Source of the DNA: Thermovirga sp.
Lineage (GTDB): Bacteria > Synergistota > Synergistia > Synergistales > Thermovirgaceae
Reading direction: 5' to 3'
NCBI RefSeq assembly: GCF_017656375.1
Contig: NZ_JACDOB010000001.1
Span: forward strand, 62,001 to 126,000
Length of the DNA stretch: 64,000 nt
A model generated the notes under the pieces. The model had not been told where the DNA came from, made no database searches, and saw nothing but the letters and a program-made list of their open reading frames with translations. Positions 51,426 through 60,503 of this stretch are shown here, piece by piece (the first letter of the stretch is position 1; each line of letters opens with the position of its first letter). Made by a program: the position numbers and the translations under genes.

Positions 51426-52712
51426 CTACCACTTAGAATCTCCATTCTCTTCTGACGGCAGCTCCTCTACCTCTCCCCCAAGAGACCTCAGTTTATCTTC
51501 AAAATTCTCATAGCCTCGTCTTATATGTCCCAATCCATATACAGTTGTCTCGTCTTCTGCTGCAAGGCCAGCTAAGACAAGGGCAGCACCTGCTCTTAGG
51601 TCAGTAGCTCTTACTTCAGCCCCCTTAAGTTTCGAAACTCCATTAACTATTGCAGTATTACCTTGTAGCTCTATATTGGCACCCATACACTTTAGTTCAC
51701 TTATATGTAAAAACCTAGACTCAAAAACAGTTTCTTTTATAACGCTAGTGCCTTCTGCTATTGTCATCAGAGCTGTAAACTGAGGCTGCATATCTGTAGG
51801 AAAGCCAGGGTAGGGTAAAGTTTTTAAGGATACCCCTTTCATTTTACAGTCTCTTGCATCTACTGTAACTGCGTTTTGCTCAATTTCTATATTGATCCCT
51901 GTTTCCTCTAACTTGGCTAATGTTGCGTCAATATGCTCTAACATTACGTTTTTAACCTTAACCTTACCTCTTGTAATAGCACCCGCCACCATAAATGTCC
52001 CTGCTTCTATCCTGTCTGGAATTATCTCCACTTCTGTCTCATTTAGGTTATCAGTGCCTTCTACATGAATTATTCCAGTTCCTACTCCTTCTATCTTGCA
52101 CCCCATTAACTTTAGAGCATCAGCCAGGTTGGTTATTTCCGGTTCTCTAGCGGCATTTTCAATTATTGTTTCCCCCTTCGCAAAGACAGCAGCCATCATA
52201 ATATTTTCAGTAGCTCCCACAGATGGGAAATCCAGATATATTCTGGTGCCTTTCAATTCCTTGGCTTGTGCATGAACAGCACCGTGCACTAAATCAATTT
52301 CAGCTCCTAATTTTGTTAAACCCTTGAGATGTAAGTCTATTGGGCGGCTTCCTATGGCACATCCTCCAGGAAGAGGCAAAATTGCCTTTCCCATTCTGGC
52401 AAGCAAAGGCCCAAGAACAAGGGATGAAGCTCTCATTTTACTGACTAAAGCCTTAGGGGTTTCCCAGCAAAGGTCCTCAGGAACGGATAACACCATACTA
52501 TGATCCACATGTCTTACCTCAACGCCTAATTGCCTCAATAAGTCAGCCATTGTATAAATATCTTCCAACTTTGGAACATGTTTTACTTTCAATGTTTTGC
52601 CCTTAAGCAACAGAGCCGCAGCTATTACCGGCAAAGCAGCATTTTTGGCCCCTTGCGTTGTGACTTCCCCATTTAAAGACTTACCGCCTCTAATTATCAT
52701 TTTGGAGCGCAC
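51426..52712 (-). CDS. murA: UDP-N-acetylglucosamine 1-carboxyvinyltransferase
   Basis: First committed step of peptidoglycan synthesis; target of fosfomycin. The 428-residue protein has MIIRGGKSLNGEVTTQGAKNAALPVIAAALL and PGGCAIGSRPIDLHLKGL, whose cysteine C118 is the fosfomycin-reactive residue (so not a naturally resistant Asp form), plus DRIEAGTFMVAGAITRG and YPGFPTDMQPQ. The start is a judgement: GTG 52712 is six bases after GAGGTG, while ATG 52718 and 52730 are too close or upstream. Between wecB and hisC in the envelope cluster. Confidence 0.95.
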   Translation of the reverse strand: MRSKMIIRGGKSLNGEVTTQGAKNAALPVIAAALLLKGKTLKVKHVPKLEDIYTMADLLRQLGVEVRHVDHSMVLSVPEDLCWETPKALVSKMRASSLVLGPLLARMGKAILPLPGGCAIGSRPIDLHLKGLTKLGAEIDLVHGAVHAQAKELKGTRIYLDFPSVGATENIMMAAVFAKGETIIENAAREPEITNLADALKLMGCKIEGVGTGIIHVEGTDNLNETEVEIIPDRIEAGTFMVAGAITRGKVKVKNVMLEHIDATLAKLEETGINIEIEQNAVTVDARDCKMKGVSLKTLPYPGFPTDMQPQFTALMTIAEGTSVIKETVFESRFLHISELKCMGANIELQGNTAIVNGVSKLKGAEVRATDLRAGAALVLAGLAAEDETTVYGLGHIRRGYENFEDKLRSLGGEVEELPSEENGDSKW

Positions 52713-52768
52713 TAACATCACCTCATTCAAGTTGGAAATTACTTTTCGTTCACAGTCATACTAATTTA

Positions 52769-53917
52769 TCATACTAATTTATTGTTTAAATACTCTTCCG
52801 TAACAAGGACAATGGTCCTAGATGCTTCTCCAGAACCAAATGGTGTAGTTGCATTAAACAATTCTTTTTTTGTTTCTTCATATTCTTTTTTGCTTATTTC
52901 TGAAAGAATCTGATTAGACATTTCTATAATTCTTATTTTAGAGGTTCCTACCAAAAAAGCATTACCGTACTCTAAGGCCTCGGGGCGTTCAGTTACATCG
53001 CGCATAACTAGAGTGGGTTTACCTAATGCGGTAGCTTCCTCCTGAATTCCTCCGCTATCTGTGAGTATTAAATCACTCCGCTGCATCGCCCAAATAAAAT
53101 CGGGATACCCTAGGGGATCACATAAAATAACTCTGGTTTTTTTACCAAGTATATTTTGGACAGTAATTCGAACATTTGGATTTTTATGCATAGGGAATAT
53201 GACCCATACATCATTGTGACGGGTTACTATTTCATCTATTGCATCGCATATATTAAGAAGTGGATCTCCCCAGGATTCTCTCCTATGTGCTGTAACCAAA
53301 ATCAATCGTACATCCTCAGGAAGTGCTCTTAGCTTTTCCTCTGAAGGTTCCTTGAGTTTTTGCAGCGTCATCTTTAGTGCATCTATTACAGTATTGCCTG
53401 TCACAACTATTTTTTTGTCGCTTACGCCTTCATTTAAAAGATTTTTTCTCGCTCTTTGGGTAGGAGCAAACAGAATATCAGAAATCCTATCTACGACTAC
53501 TCTGTTTAGCTCCTCGGGAAAAGGTAAATGAATATCCCCACTTCTAAGGCCTGCCTCCACATGGACTATGGGTATTTTCCTGTAAAAGGCAGACATGGCA
53601 GATGCCAGGGCTGTTGTGGTATCACCATGAACCATAACTGCATCAGGCTTCACTTCATCCAGAACCTTTCCAGTCTCAACTAGCACTGTGGATGTCAAAT
53701 AATCAAGGCTCTGTGAATGTTTCATAACACAAAGATTACGATTAGGTTCAACATTAAAATGCGACAGCGCTTGATACAGCATATCTGTATGTTGTCCTGT
53801 AGCCAGGACATAAGGCTCCATAGTTTTAGATTCATTTAGTAAGCAAATGACCGGAGCCATCTTTATTGCTTCAGGTCTGGTCCCAATTACACAACAAATT
53901 TTTTTTCTATTACCCAT
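52769..53917 (-). CDS. wecB: UDP-N-acetylglucosamine 2-epimerase (non-hydrolysing)
   Basis: Interconverts UDP-GlcNAc and UDP-ManNAc for surface polysaccharide. The 382-residue protein shows GTRPEAIKMAPVI (12-24), TGQHTDML, VMVHGDTTTALASAMSAFY, HVEAGLRSGDIHLPFPEELNR, LVTAHRRESWG and TDSGGIQEEATALGKPTLVMRDVTERPEAL, the full set of non-hydrolysing epimerase motifs. It lies 35 bases from wecA, so both probably make one ManNAc/GlcNAc-based polymer that the LCP protein at 3-4 kb could attach to the wall. That last link is inference. Confidence 0.94.
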   Translation of the reverse strand: MGNRKKICCVIGTRPEAIKMAPVICLLNESKTMEPYVLATGQHTDMLYQALSHFNVEPNRNLCVMKHSQSLDYLTSTVLVETGKVLDEVKPDAVMVHGDTTTALASAMSAFYRKIPIVHVEAGLRSGDIHLPFPEELNRVVVDRISDILFAPTQRARKNLLNEGVSDKKIVVTGNTVIDALKMTLQKLKEPSEEKLRALPEDVRLILVTAHRRESWGDPLLNICDAIDEIVTRHNDVWVIFPMHKNPNVRITVQNILGKKTRVILCDPLGYPDFIWAMQRSDLILTDSGGIQEEATALGKPTLVMRDVTERPEALEYGNAFLVGTSKIRIIEMSNQILSEISKKEYEETKKELFNATTPFGSGEASRTIVLVTEEYLNNKLV

Positions 53918-53952
53918 ATATAACCACCCTTAGACTATGCACCTGAACAGGC

Positions 53953-54867
53953 TCAACTTTTGCCTACAAGCAATTTGTATCCTAATACTACCATGCATCC
54001 ATGGAGTAATAACAGCAAAAATAGAGTTTGGCCCATTTTAAGACCTTTGTCTAGCAAAATAAAATGGAGATGTCCCCTATCTGGAGAAAAAGGCGATCTA
54101 CGTAAGGCTACCCTTCTTGCAGCTGACCACAATGTGTCAAGGAATGGCATTCCCCCTATCATAAAAAGGGAAAGTAAATTTACTAATATATCTTTGTTCT
54201 CCAAGAAAGGATATATGCCAAAAGCCACATGACTCATACACACAAAACCTAGCAATGTGCTGCCGCCATCTCCTAAAAATGTTTTTGCTGTGGGATAATT
54301 CCATAAAAATATGCCGAAGGCTATGGCGGCAAGAGGGAAAAAGATTGTAATTTTTATCATGATGGCTCCAAATATGCATGAAAGCATAAAGAGAGAAAGG
54401 GCCAAACCATTAATGCCATCCACCAAATTATACGCGCTGGTGCCCCCAGCAATCCAAAGTAAAAAGAGGATTTTCAAAGACATGCATATAGGTAAAAACC
54501 AAACCACCAACCCTGACGCTAATAAATGAACAACTAGTTTCATTAGTGCTGACAGCTCTCTCATGTCGTCTATATAGCCCACCAAAAACACTGCGGTGGC
54601 ACCAGTAGCTATAGGAACCATTTCAGGATATATTTTCAGCAATATAAAAGATAAAAAGAGATATCCAGTCCAACAAACTAATCCTCCACCTCTTGGAATT
54701 ATTCCGCTATGCTTTTTTCTGCCACCTGGCATATCAAGAATCCTGAAGGTCTTTGCCAATGCAATTGACAAAGGAGTGGCTCCCGCTCCCCACACGAAAA
54801 ATAATATGCTAAGGCAAAGTACACCCTTCCAGTTAGATATTAGTTGCATAAACTCCTGACTGTTCAT
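53953..54867 (-). CDS. wecA: Undecaprenyl-phosphate sugar-1-phosphate transferase (WecA/TagO family)
   Basis: Membrane enzyme that starts lipid-linked glycans by moving a HexNAc-1-phosphate to undecaprenyl phosphate. The 304-residue protein has about nine to ten helices and the family loops: LDMPGGRKKHSGIIPRGGG, VGYIDDMRELS with the paired Asp, NLVDGINGLA, NYPTAKTFLGDGGSTLLGF and the RSPFSPDRGHLHF motif. MraY is unlikely because of the HLHF-type loop and the adjacent wecB. Somewhat short for WecA. Directly follows rpiB-upp. Confidence 0.9.
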   Translation of the reverse strand: MNSQEFMQLISNWKGVLCLSILFFVWGAGATPLSIALAKTFRILDMPGGRKKHSGIIPRGGGLVCWTGYLFLSFILLKIYPEMVPIATGATAVFLVGYIDDMRELSALMKLVVHLLASGLVVWFLPICMSLKILFLLWIAGGTSAYNLVDGINGLALSLFMLSCIFGAIMIKITIFFPLAAIAFGIFLWNYPTAKTFLGDGGSTLLGFVCMSHVAFGIYPFLENKDILVNLLSLFMIGGMPFLDTLWSAARRVALRRSPFSPDRGHLHFILLDKGLKMGQTLFLLLLLHGCMVVLGYKLLVGKS

Positions 54868-54878
54868 CTTTCAAAACT

Positions 54879-56009
<1,131 letters not shown>

Positions 56010-56963
56010 TTATACGCTTAAATTACCCCCGCACAAAATATTGTCAAGCAGTTCTTTTGCGACCGTGTACGGGTCATTGTGCCTTTGTGCCAAATCATCT
56101 AATAGTTCTTTGGATTTTGTATCTTCCCACGCGTCTTCCACTATCCTAGCTATTTCCCTCGCCAAAATAGCTTCTACCTCATTGGTTAGCCTTTGATACT
56201 TTTTCCTTTTGCCTTCTTCTGAACTCGTCAAAAATGTTTTGTGCTCCTCGATTTTGTCACATAATTCTTTGATTCCTTCGCCTTTCTCCGCAATAGTCAT
56301 AATAACCGGTGGGGACCATGATCTTTTGGGCATCAAATCAAGCATCATTCTTACCTCAGTAGCTATTCTTTCTGCTCCATCTCTGTCAGATTTGTTCACT
56401 ATAAAAACATCTGCTATTTCCATTATTCCGGCTTTCATTATTTGTATATCGTCCCCCATCCCCGGGACGAGGACCAAGCAAACAGTATCTGCAATTTTCA
56501 CTATATCTACCTCAGATTGGCCTACTCCAACAGTTTCTATAATTACAACATCTTTTCCGCAAGCATCTAAAATCAACGCAGCTTCATAAGTAGCTCTGCT
56601 TAAGCCTCCCAACGAGCCTCTGGTACCCATGCTTCTTATAAAAACATCTTTATCCACCGAATGTTGCTGCATTCTAAGCCTGTCTCCCAGAACCGCTCCG
56701 CCACTGAATGGACTTGAAGGATCAACAGCGATAACTCCAACTGTTTTGCCCTTCGATTTCATCTCCTTGATCATTTTATCCACCAAAGTACTCTTCCCTG
56801 CACCGGGACTACCTGTAATTCCTATTATATGGGCTTTGCCTGAATGGGGGTAAATTGACTTCATTAAACTTTCTGCATATGGTGATTCGTTTTCAACTAA
56901 AGTTATCAGCCTAGCTATAGATCTAGCATCACCATTCAGCGCTTTTTCAATAAGTTTTTCCAA
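56010..56963 (-). CDS. meaB: MeaB/ArgK family G-protein chaperone
   Basis: GTPase that protects and reloads B12-dependent methylmalonyl-CoA or isobutyryl-CoA mutases. The 317-residue protein has P-loop GSPGAGKS at 51-58, VIAVDPSSPFSGGAVLGDRLRM, FIRSMGTRGSLGGLS, DVVIIETVGVGQSEVD and FIVNKSDRDGA, all hallmark MeaB segments. The start is TTG 56963 after GAGGTGG. No mutase is in the window, so its partner lies elsewhere; its presence points to B12-dependent propionate or branched-chain amino-acid metabolism. The old LAO/AO transport label is obsolete. Confidence 0.93.
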   Translation of the reverse strand: MEKLIEKALNGDARSIARLITLVENESPYAESLMKSIYPHSGKAHIIGITGSPGAGKSTLVDKMIKEMKSKGKTVGVIAVDPSSPFSGGAVLGDRLRMQQHSVDKDVFIRSMGTRGSLGGLSRATYEAALILDACGKDVVIIETVGVGQSEVDIVKIADTVCLVLVPGMGDDIQIMKAGIMEIADVFIVNKSDRDGAERIATEVRMMLDLMPKRSWSPPVIMTIAEKGEGIKELCDKIEEHKTFLTSSEEGKRKKYQRLTNEVEAILAREIARIVEDAWEDTKSKELLDDLAQRHNDPYTVAKELLDNILCGGNLSV

Positions 56964-57001
56964 GACTAGCCACCTCTTTCTATATAAAGTACCTTTGTTT
57001 A

Positions 57002-57214
57002 TTATTTATTTAAAATATCTATTCCGGCAAAAGCGTAAAAAGCAAAATATATAGCTGCAGCAAAAACAAATCCTAGAAGCATGCGCAAAAAGAATACTAA
57101 TGTGGGGCCTCCGGGCCATCTGCCCTCGTTTATTCTCACGACAGCTCTAGAAATTAAGAGCGCTAAAACGAAAAAAAGCAAAGACATGAGCGCTTGAACG
57201 TTTGTTGCAGGCAT
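57002..57214 (-). CDS. Small two-helix membrane protein, unknown
   Basis: A 70-residue protein with two hydrophobic helices (about 9-24 and 40-63) separated by VVRINEGRWPGGPTLVFF, a charged and glycine-containing loop. No family recognised. A GGAGGGGA ribosome site precedes ATG 57214. It is the first gene of the long minus-strand run that continues into meaB and rpiB-upp, just after the terminator of the oxidoreductase gene. Confidence 0.6.
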   Translation of the reverse strand: MPATNVQALMSLLFFVLALLISRAVVRINEGRWPGGPTLVFFLRMLLGFVFAAAIYFAFYAFAGIDILNK

Positions 57215-57350
57215 ATTATCCCCTCCAAGATGTTAAGAATATTGTATCAAGTACTGCCGATAATATAGAATCTTCACATCGAAAAGTCCGGGGCGGTGTC
57301 CCCGGACTTACTATATACTATAGCTTATAAAATAATATAACAAAAAAATG
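57215..57350. other. Intergenic region with terminator, upstream of the envelope/isoprenoid operon
   Basis: Apart from the hairpin at 57280-57309 it is AT-rich. A TACAAT box near 57245 and a TATATT stretch near 57265 could be -10 elements on the minus strand, but neither has a convincing -35. A promoter is expected here because the block to 44 kb must start downstream of the terminator. Confidence 0.35.
57278..57309 (-). terminator. Terminator after the Gfo/Idh oxidoreductase gene
   Basis: A ten-base GC-rich inverted repeat, AAGTCCGGGG (57284-57293) and CCCCGGACTT (57300-57309), loop of six, followed on the minus strand by TTCG after the stem. It separates the oxidoreductase gene from the small membrane protein and meaB. 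Confidence 0.8.
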
Positions 57351-58316
57351 TTATGCCTCAGCAAACTTGATATCCATTTTAGAAGAATTTATTTGTTTCA
57401 ATACATATATTGCGACCTCCAAAGCTCTTTTGCCGTCCGTTATTCCCACTAACGGCTGTTTACCCTCTTGTATACACGTTACAAAGTGCTGTAACTCCAG
57501 CTTCAGGGGCTCCTTTTTGGGAAATACTGGATGCTCTATGACCTCAACCATACCTGCACCTTTTTCTCTTATACATCTATGGATAGATACATCCTGGGTT
57601 TCATAATTGACGGAGATAAATCTTTCTGGTTCCATTATCTCAAGTTGCCTAAGCCTTTTCTCAGAAACCCTGCTCACCAAAATTTGGGCAAGTGCACCAT
57701 TCGCAAAGGATATCTGTGCAGAAGCTACATCTTCCATGTCTGTTTTTACTGGCCTTCCTATAGCAGTTATAGATTCTATTTCTGAGTTAACCAAAGATAA
57801 AATTATATCTATATCATGAATCATCAAGTCCAAGACAACACCGACATCACTAATCCTAGGGTTAAATGGCCCCATCCTTCTCGACTGCATAAAGATAGGC
57901 TTTTTGACAATTTTCTGAACGTACTGTATAGCACTGTTAAATCTTTCAATATGCCCTACCTGGAGGACTAGATTTCTTGAAGCTGCGATCTTAAGGAGCT
58001 CTTCTGCTTCCTCAACTGTAGCAGTAACAGGTTTTTCTATCAAAACATGACATCCCTGCTCAAGAGCCTTCCTTGCAACCTCATAGTGTTCGCTAGTTGG
58101 GACAACTACGCTAACTGCATCAGGCTTAGCAACATTTAAAAAGTGCTCTACATCAGTGTAGTGAGGTACCTTAAGGAGATCGCCTATACTTGCTGCCCTG
58201 TCTTCGTTTATATCAACTATACCCACCAACTCGGCATTCAATAGTTCCGTGTAAACTCTAGCATGATGAAATCCTAAATGCCCTACTCCCATAACACCGA
58301 CTCGAACTGGTCTCAT
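57351..58316 (-). CDS. Gfo/Idh/MocA family oxidoreductase
   Basis: NAD(P)-dependent dehydrogenase family acting on sugars or inositols. The 321-residue protein has the Rossmann motif VGVMGVGHLGFHHARVY, then IVDINEDRA, a CHVLIEKPVTATVEEAEELL segment with the conserved EKP lysine and the catalytic-domain HDIDIILSLVNSEI near residue 170. The start is ATG 58316, six bases after GGAAGGTGG; a TTG one codon earlier is possible. Substrate unknown; UDP-sugar dehydrogenases of this family (WlbA type) fit the nearby wecA/wecB, but that is inference. Confidence 0.85.
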   Translation of the reverse strand: MRPVRVGVMGVGHLGFHHARVYTELLNAELVGIVDINEDRAASIGDLLKVPHYTDVEHFLNVAKPDAVSVVVPTSEHYEVARKALEQGCHVLIEKPVTATVEEAEELLKIAASRNLVLQVGHIERFNSAIQYVQKIVKKPIFMQSRRMGPFNPRISDVGVVLDLMIHDIDIILSLVNSEIESITAIGRPVKTDMEDVASAQISFANGALAQILVSRVSEKRLRQLEIMEPERFISVNYETQDVSIHRCIREKGAGMVEVIEHPVFPKKEPLKLELQHFVTCIQEGKQPLVGITDGKRALEVAIYVLKQINSSKMDIKFAEA

Positions 58317-58403
58317 CAAAAACCACCTTCCGGGCTTTATAATATCCTTTTGCTCTAATTTTATTATCCCACCATAACGATTTTTTTGGTCTCATAATCA
58401 ATC

Positions 58404-59174
58404 CTAGTCACCTAAAGAACATAAAAGGAAGTTTCTATCTTCAACGTCCCCTTGCCTATAGGAGTACAATAAATCATTGTTGCATGAGGAACAAAGGTCT
58501 ATTATCTTGACTGCTTGCGAAGAAAGCCCCAAATCACACAGCTGTTTTTTTATCGCCCCAGCTATATCGAAAAAAACTCTATCATTTTCTACTCGCCAAT
58601 GTTCCTCCGGGAAAAGTTTCATAGCTTCTTCTGTGAGAGGCTCATCTTTCACCCTATAGTAACAATTTTTGCAAATTCCTGGGCCTATCCAGCCTATTAT
58701 GTCCTCTGCGCCCTGAATGTCAAACTTGTCAATAATTTTTTCTATCAAAGCCTTAGCTATATTTTTCAGTGTTCCTTTGAAACCTGAATGAGCTATTGCA
58801 ATCCAAGGTTTAGGTCTCAAGCCTTGGATTATTATAGGAAAACAATCGGCAAAACGCAGCGACCCGAGAATACCGACTCTATCTATAATTACCCCATCCC
58901 CTTCAGGTCTATATGGTAGATACATGGACGGTGAAGGTTCCAATATCTTCACTCCATGTACTTGTTTTGGAGCCATTATTGGTTTCTTATCTTTAGAATA
59001 AAAAATTTTTTCTGCTATCTTTTCGGGGTTACCACAAGTATTCTCCAATAGTGGCCCTTTCATAAACAACATAGCGCTTCCTTTATAAGAGGGGGGTGCC
59101 ACGTACTTTAGTATATATTGACCTTCATTTTTCTTGACCTCATAATTTGGCAACAAGTTCGGAATATCTCCCAA
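58404..59174 (-). CDS. pgeF: Laccase-domain protein, PgeF/YfiH family
   Basis: Family called multicopper polyphenol oxidase in databases; in E. coli PgeF edits peptidoglycan precursors and mammalian LACC1 acts on nucleosides. The 256-residue protein has KQVHGVKIL, RFADCFPIII with the metal-binding Cys, the IAHSGFKGT motif (usually HAGWRG), GPGICKNCYYV-like WIGPGICKNCYYRV, and SSCNNDLLYSYRQGD. The HSGFKG change, Arg to Lys and Trp to Phe, is a slight departure. Start TTG 59174, nine bases after AGGAGG. It follows folC by 14 bases. Confidence 0.88.
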   Translation of the reverse strand: MGDIPNLLPNYEVKKNEGQYILKYVAPPSYKGSAMLFMKGPLLENTCGNPEKIAEKIFYSKDKKPIMAPKQVHGVKILEPSPSMYLPYRPEGDGVIIDRVGILGSLRFADCFPIIIQGLRPKPWIAIAHSGFKGTLKNIAKALIEKIIDKFDIQGAEDIIGWIGPGICKNCYYRVKDEPLTEEAMKLFPEEHWRVENDRVFFDIAGAIKKQLCDLGLSSQAVKIIDLCSSCNNDLLYSYRQGDVEDRNFLLCSLGD

Positions 59175-59188
59175 TGAGGCAGTACCTC

Positions 59189-60490
59189 CTAAATAATAAG
59201 CTTATAAAGCCTGTCTATTAGATATAAGCTTCCACAACACAACGTTACATCATTGCAATTTAGCGCGCTTTCAAAGGCCACTGCAAGATCTTCTTCTGGC
59301 ACGCATCGACCTTTCCAACCTATTTCATTAGCTACCTTAGCCAATTGTTGCGGAGTCTCGCTTCTATCCATTTCAGGCACAGATACCAAAAAAAGATCTC
59401 CGTCTATTTCATTCAATATTTTTAGACTTTCTTCATACTCTTTATCCTTCATAGCGGCAAAAAGTATAGAGAACTTCATATTAGGAAAAATACTCTTTAC
59501 AGTAGAAACTAATGATGCCATTCCATGAGGGTTGTGAGCTCCATCCAAAATAATGGTCTTTCCATGCATCTTTATAACTTCAAATCGTCCAGGCCATCTA
59601 GCATTCAAAAGCCCAGCTCTAATGGTGTTTTCAGAAATTTCAACAGCCTTCTGAGTTTCCAAAAGATGTATCGCCATCAAAGCGTTAGCAGCGTTTCTTA
59701 CCTGATGGGAACCTTTTAAATTTATTTTTAAGTTTTCCAAGGTTTTTTCTTGAGTGTCAATATCAAATGTTGTTTCTAAAAGATCCATCTTTCTAAAACT
59801 TGTTTTCCATTCTCTAGTTGTGATATGTCCTTCGTTATTCAACCTTTTACAATTGGCTACGTATAAATTCTCTACGCTGAGGTTACCACCTATATAACAA
59901 CTTTTTCCATTTGGCCTTAATGCTGAAAATTTCTCAGTTGCTATCGACAGGATATCATTACCCAGATATTCCTGATGATCCATAGCTATGTCTGTAAAAA
60001 CTGAGGCTAGAACGTTAGGCATGACATTAGTGGCATCTAAACGCCCCCCCAAACCAGCTTCTATTACCGCAAAATCAACTTTCGCCTCCGCAATCAGCGA
60101 AAAAGCTATAGCAGTTGAAACTTCAAAAAAAGAGGGTTTTTCTTCCATATTTTCTAAAATTTTTGCTGTTTCCTGAATTTTCTCTATCCATTTACCTGAA
60201 GGTAATGGGTTCCCATTGATAATGAGCCTTTCTCCAAAATGGTATATATGTGGGCTGGAATAGAGAGCGGATTTAATCCCTGATTCTCTCAATATGGAAT
60301 CTATAAAACATGCCGTAGATCCCTTACCATTAGTGCCTAAAACGTGAATTGCCCTAAATTTACGCTCAGGATTGCCAAGCTCTTTAAGGAGCTTGGCAAT
60401 CCTTCCCAGTCCAGGTTTTATGCTATTGCTTGATATTTTAGCTATTAAAGATTCAATTTCTTCAAAGCAAACGTCAATTGATTTCTGCAT
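59189..60490 (-). CDS. folC: Folylpolyglutamate synthase / dihydrofolate synthase
   Basis: Adds glutamate to folates, and dihydropteroate to glutamate in bifunctional forms. The 433-residue Mur-ligase fold has P-loop GTNGKGST at 52-59, YSSPHIYHFGERLIING, VIEAGLGGRLDATNV, FTDIAMDHQEYLG and the C-terminal VILDGAHNPHG block. Follows valS by 13 bases, a common valS-folC order in Gram-positives. The ribosome site is weak (AGGA 11 bases upstream), consistent with coupled translation. Mono- or bifunctional nature cannot be decided. Confidence 0.94.
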   Translation of the reverse strand: MQKSIDVCFEEIESLIAKISSNSIKPGLGRIAKLLKELGNPERKFRAIHVLGTNGKGSTACFIDSILRESGIKSALYSSPHIYHFGERLIINGNPLPSGKWIEKIQETAKILENMEEKPSFFEVSTAIAFSLIAEAKVDFAVIEAGLGGRLDATNVMPNVLASVFTDIAMDHQEYLGNDILSIATEKFSALRPNGKSCYIGGNLSVENLYVANCKRLNNEGHITTREWKTSFRKMDLLETTFDIDTQEKTLENLKINLKGSHQVRNAANALMAIHLLETQKAVEISENTIRAGLLNARWPGRFEVIKMHGKTIILDGAHNPHGMASLVSTVKSIFPNMKFSILFAAMKDKEYEESLKILNEIDGDLFLVSVPEMDRSETPQQLAKVANEIGWKGRCVPEEDLAVAFESALNCNDVTLCCGSLYLIDRLYKLII

Positions 60491-60503
60491 CTTTCAAATA
60501 TTC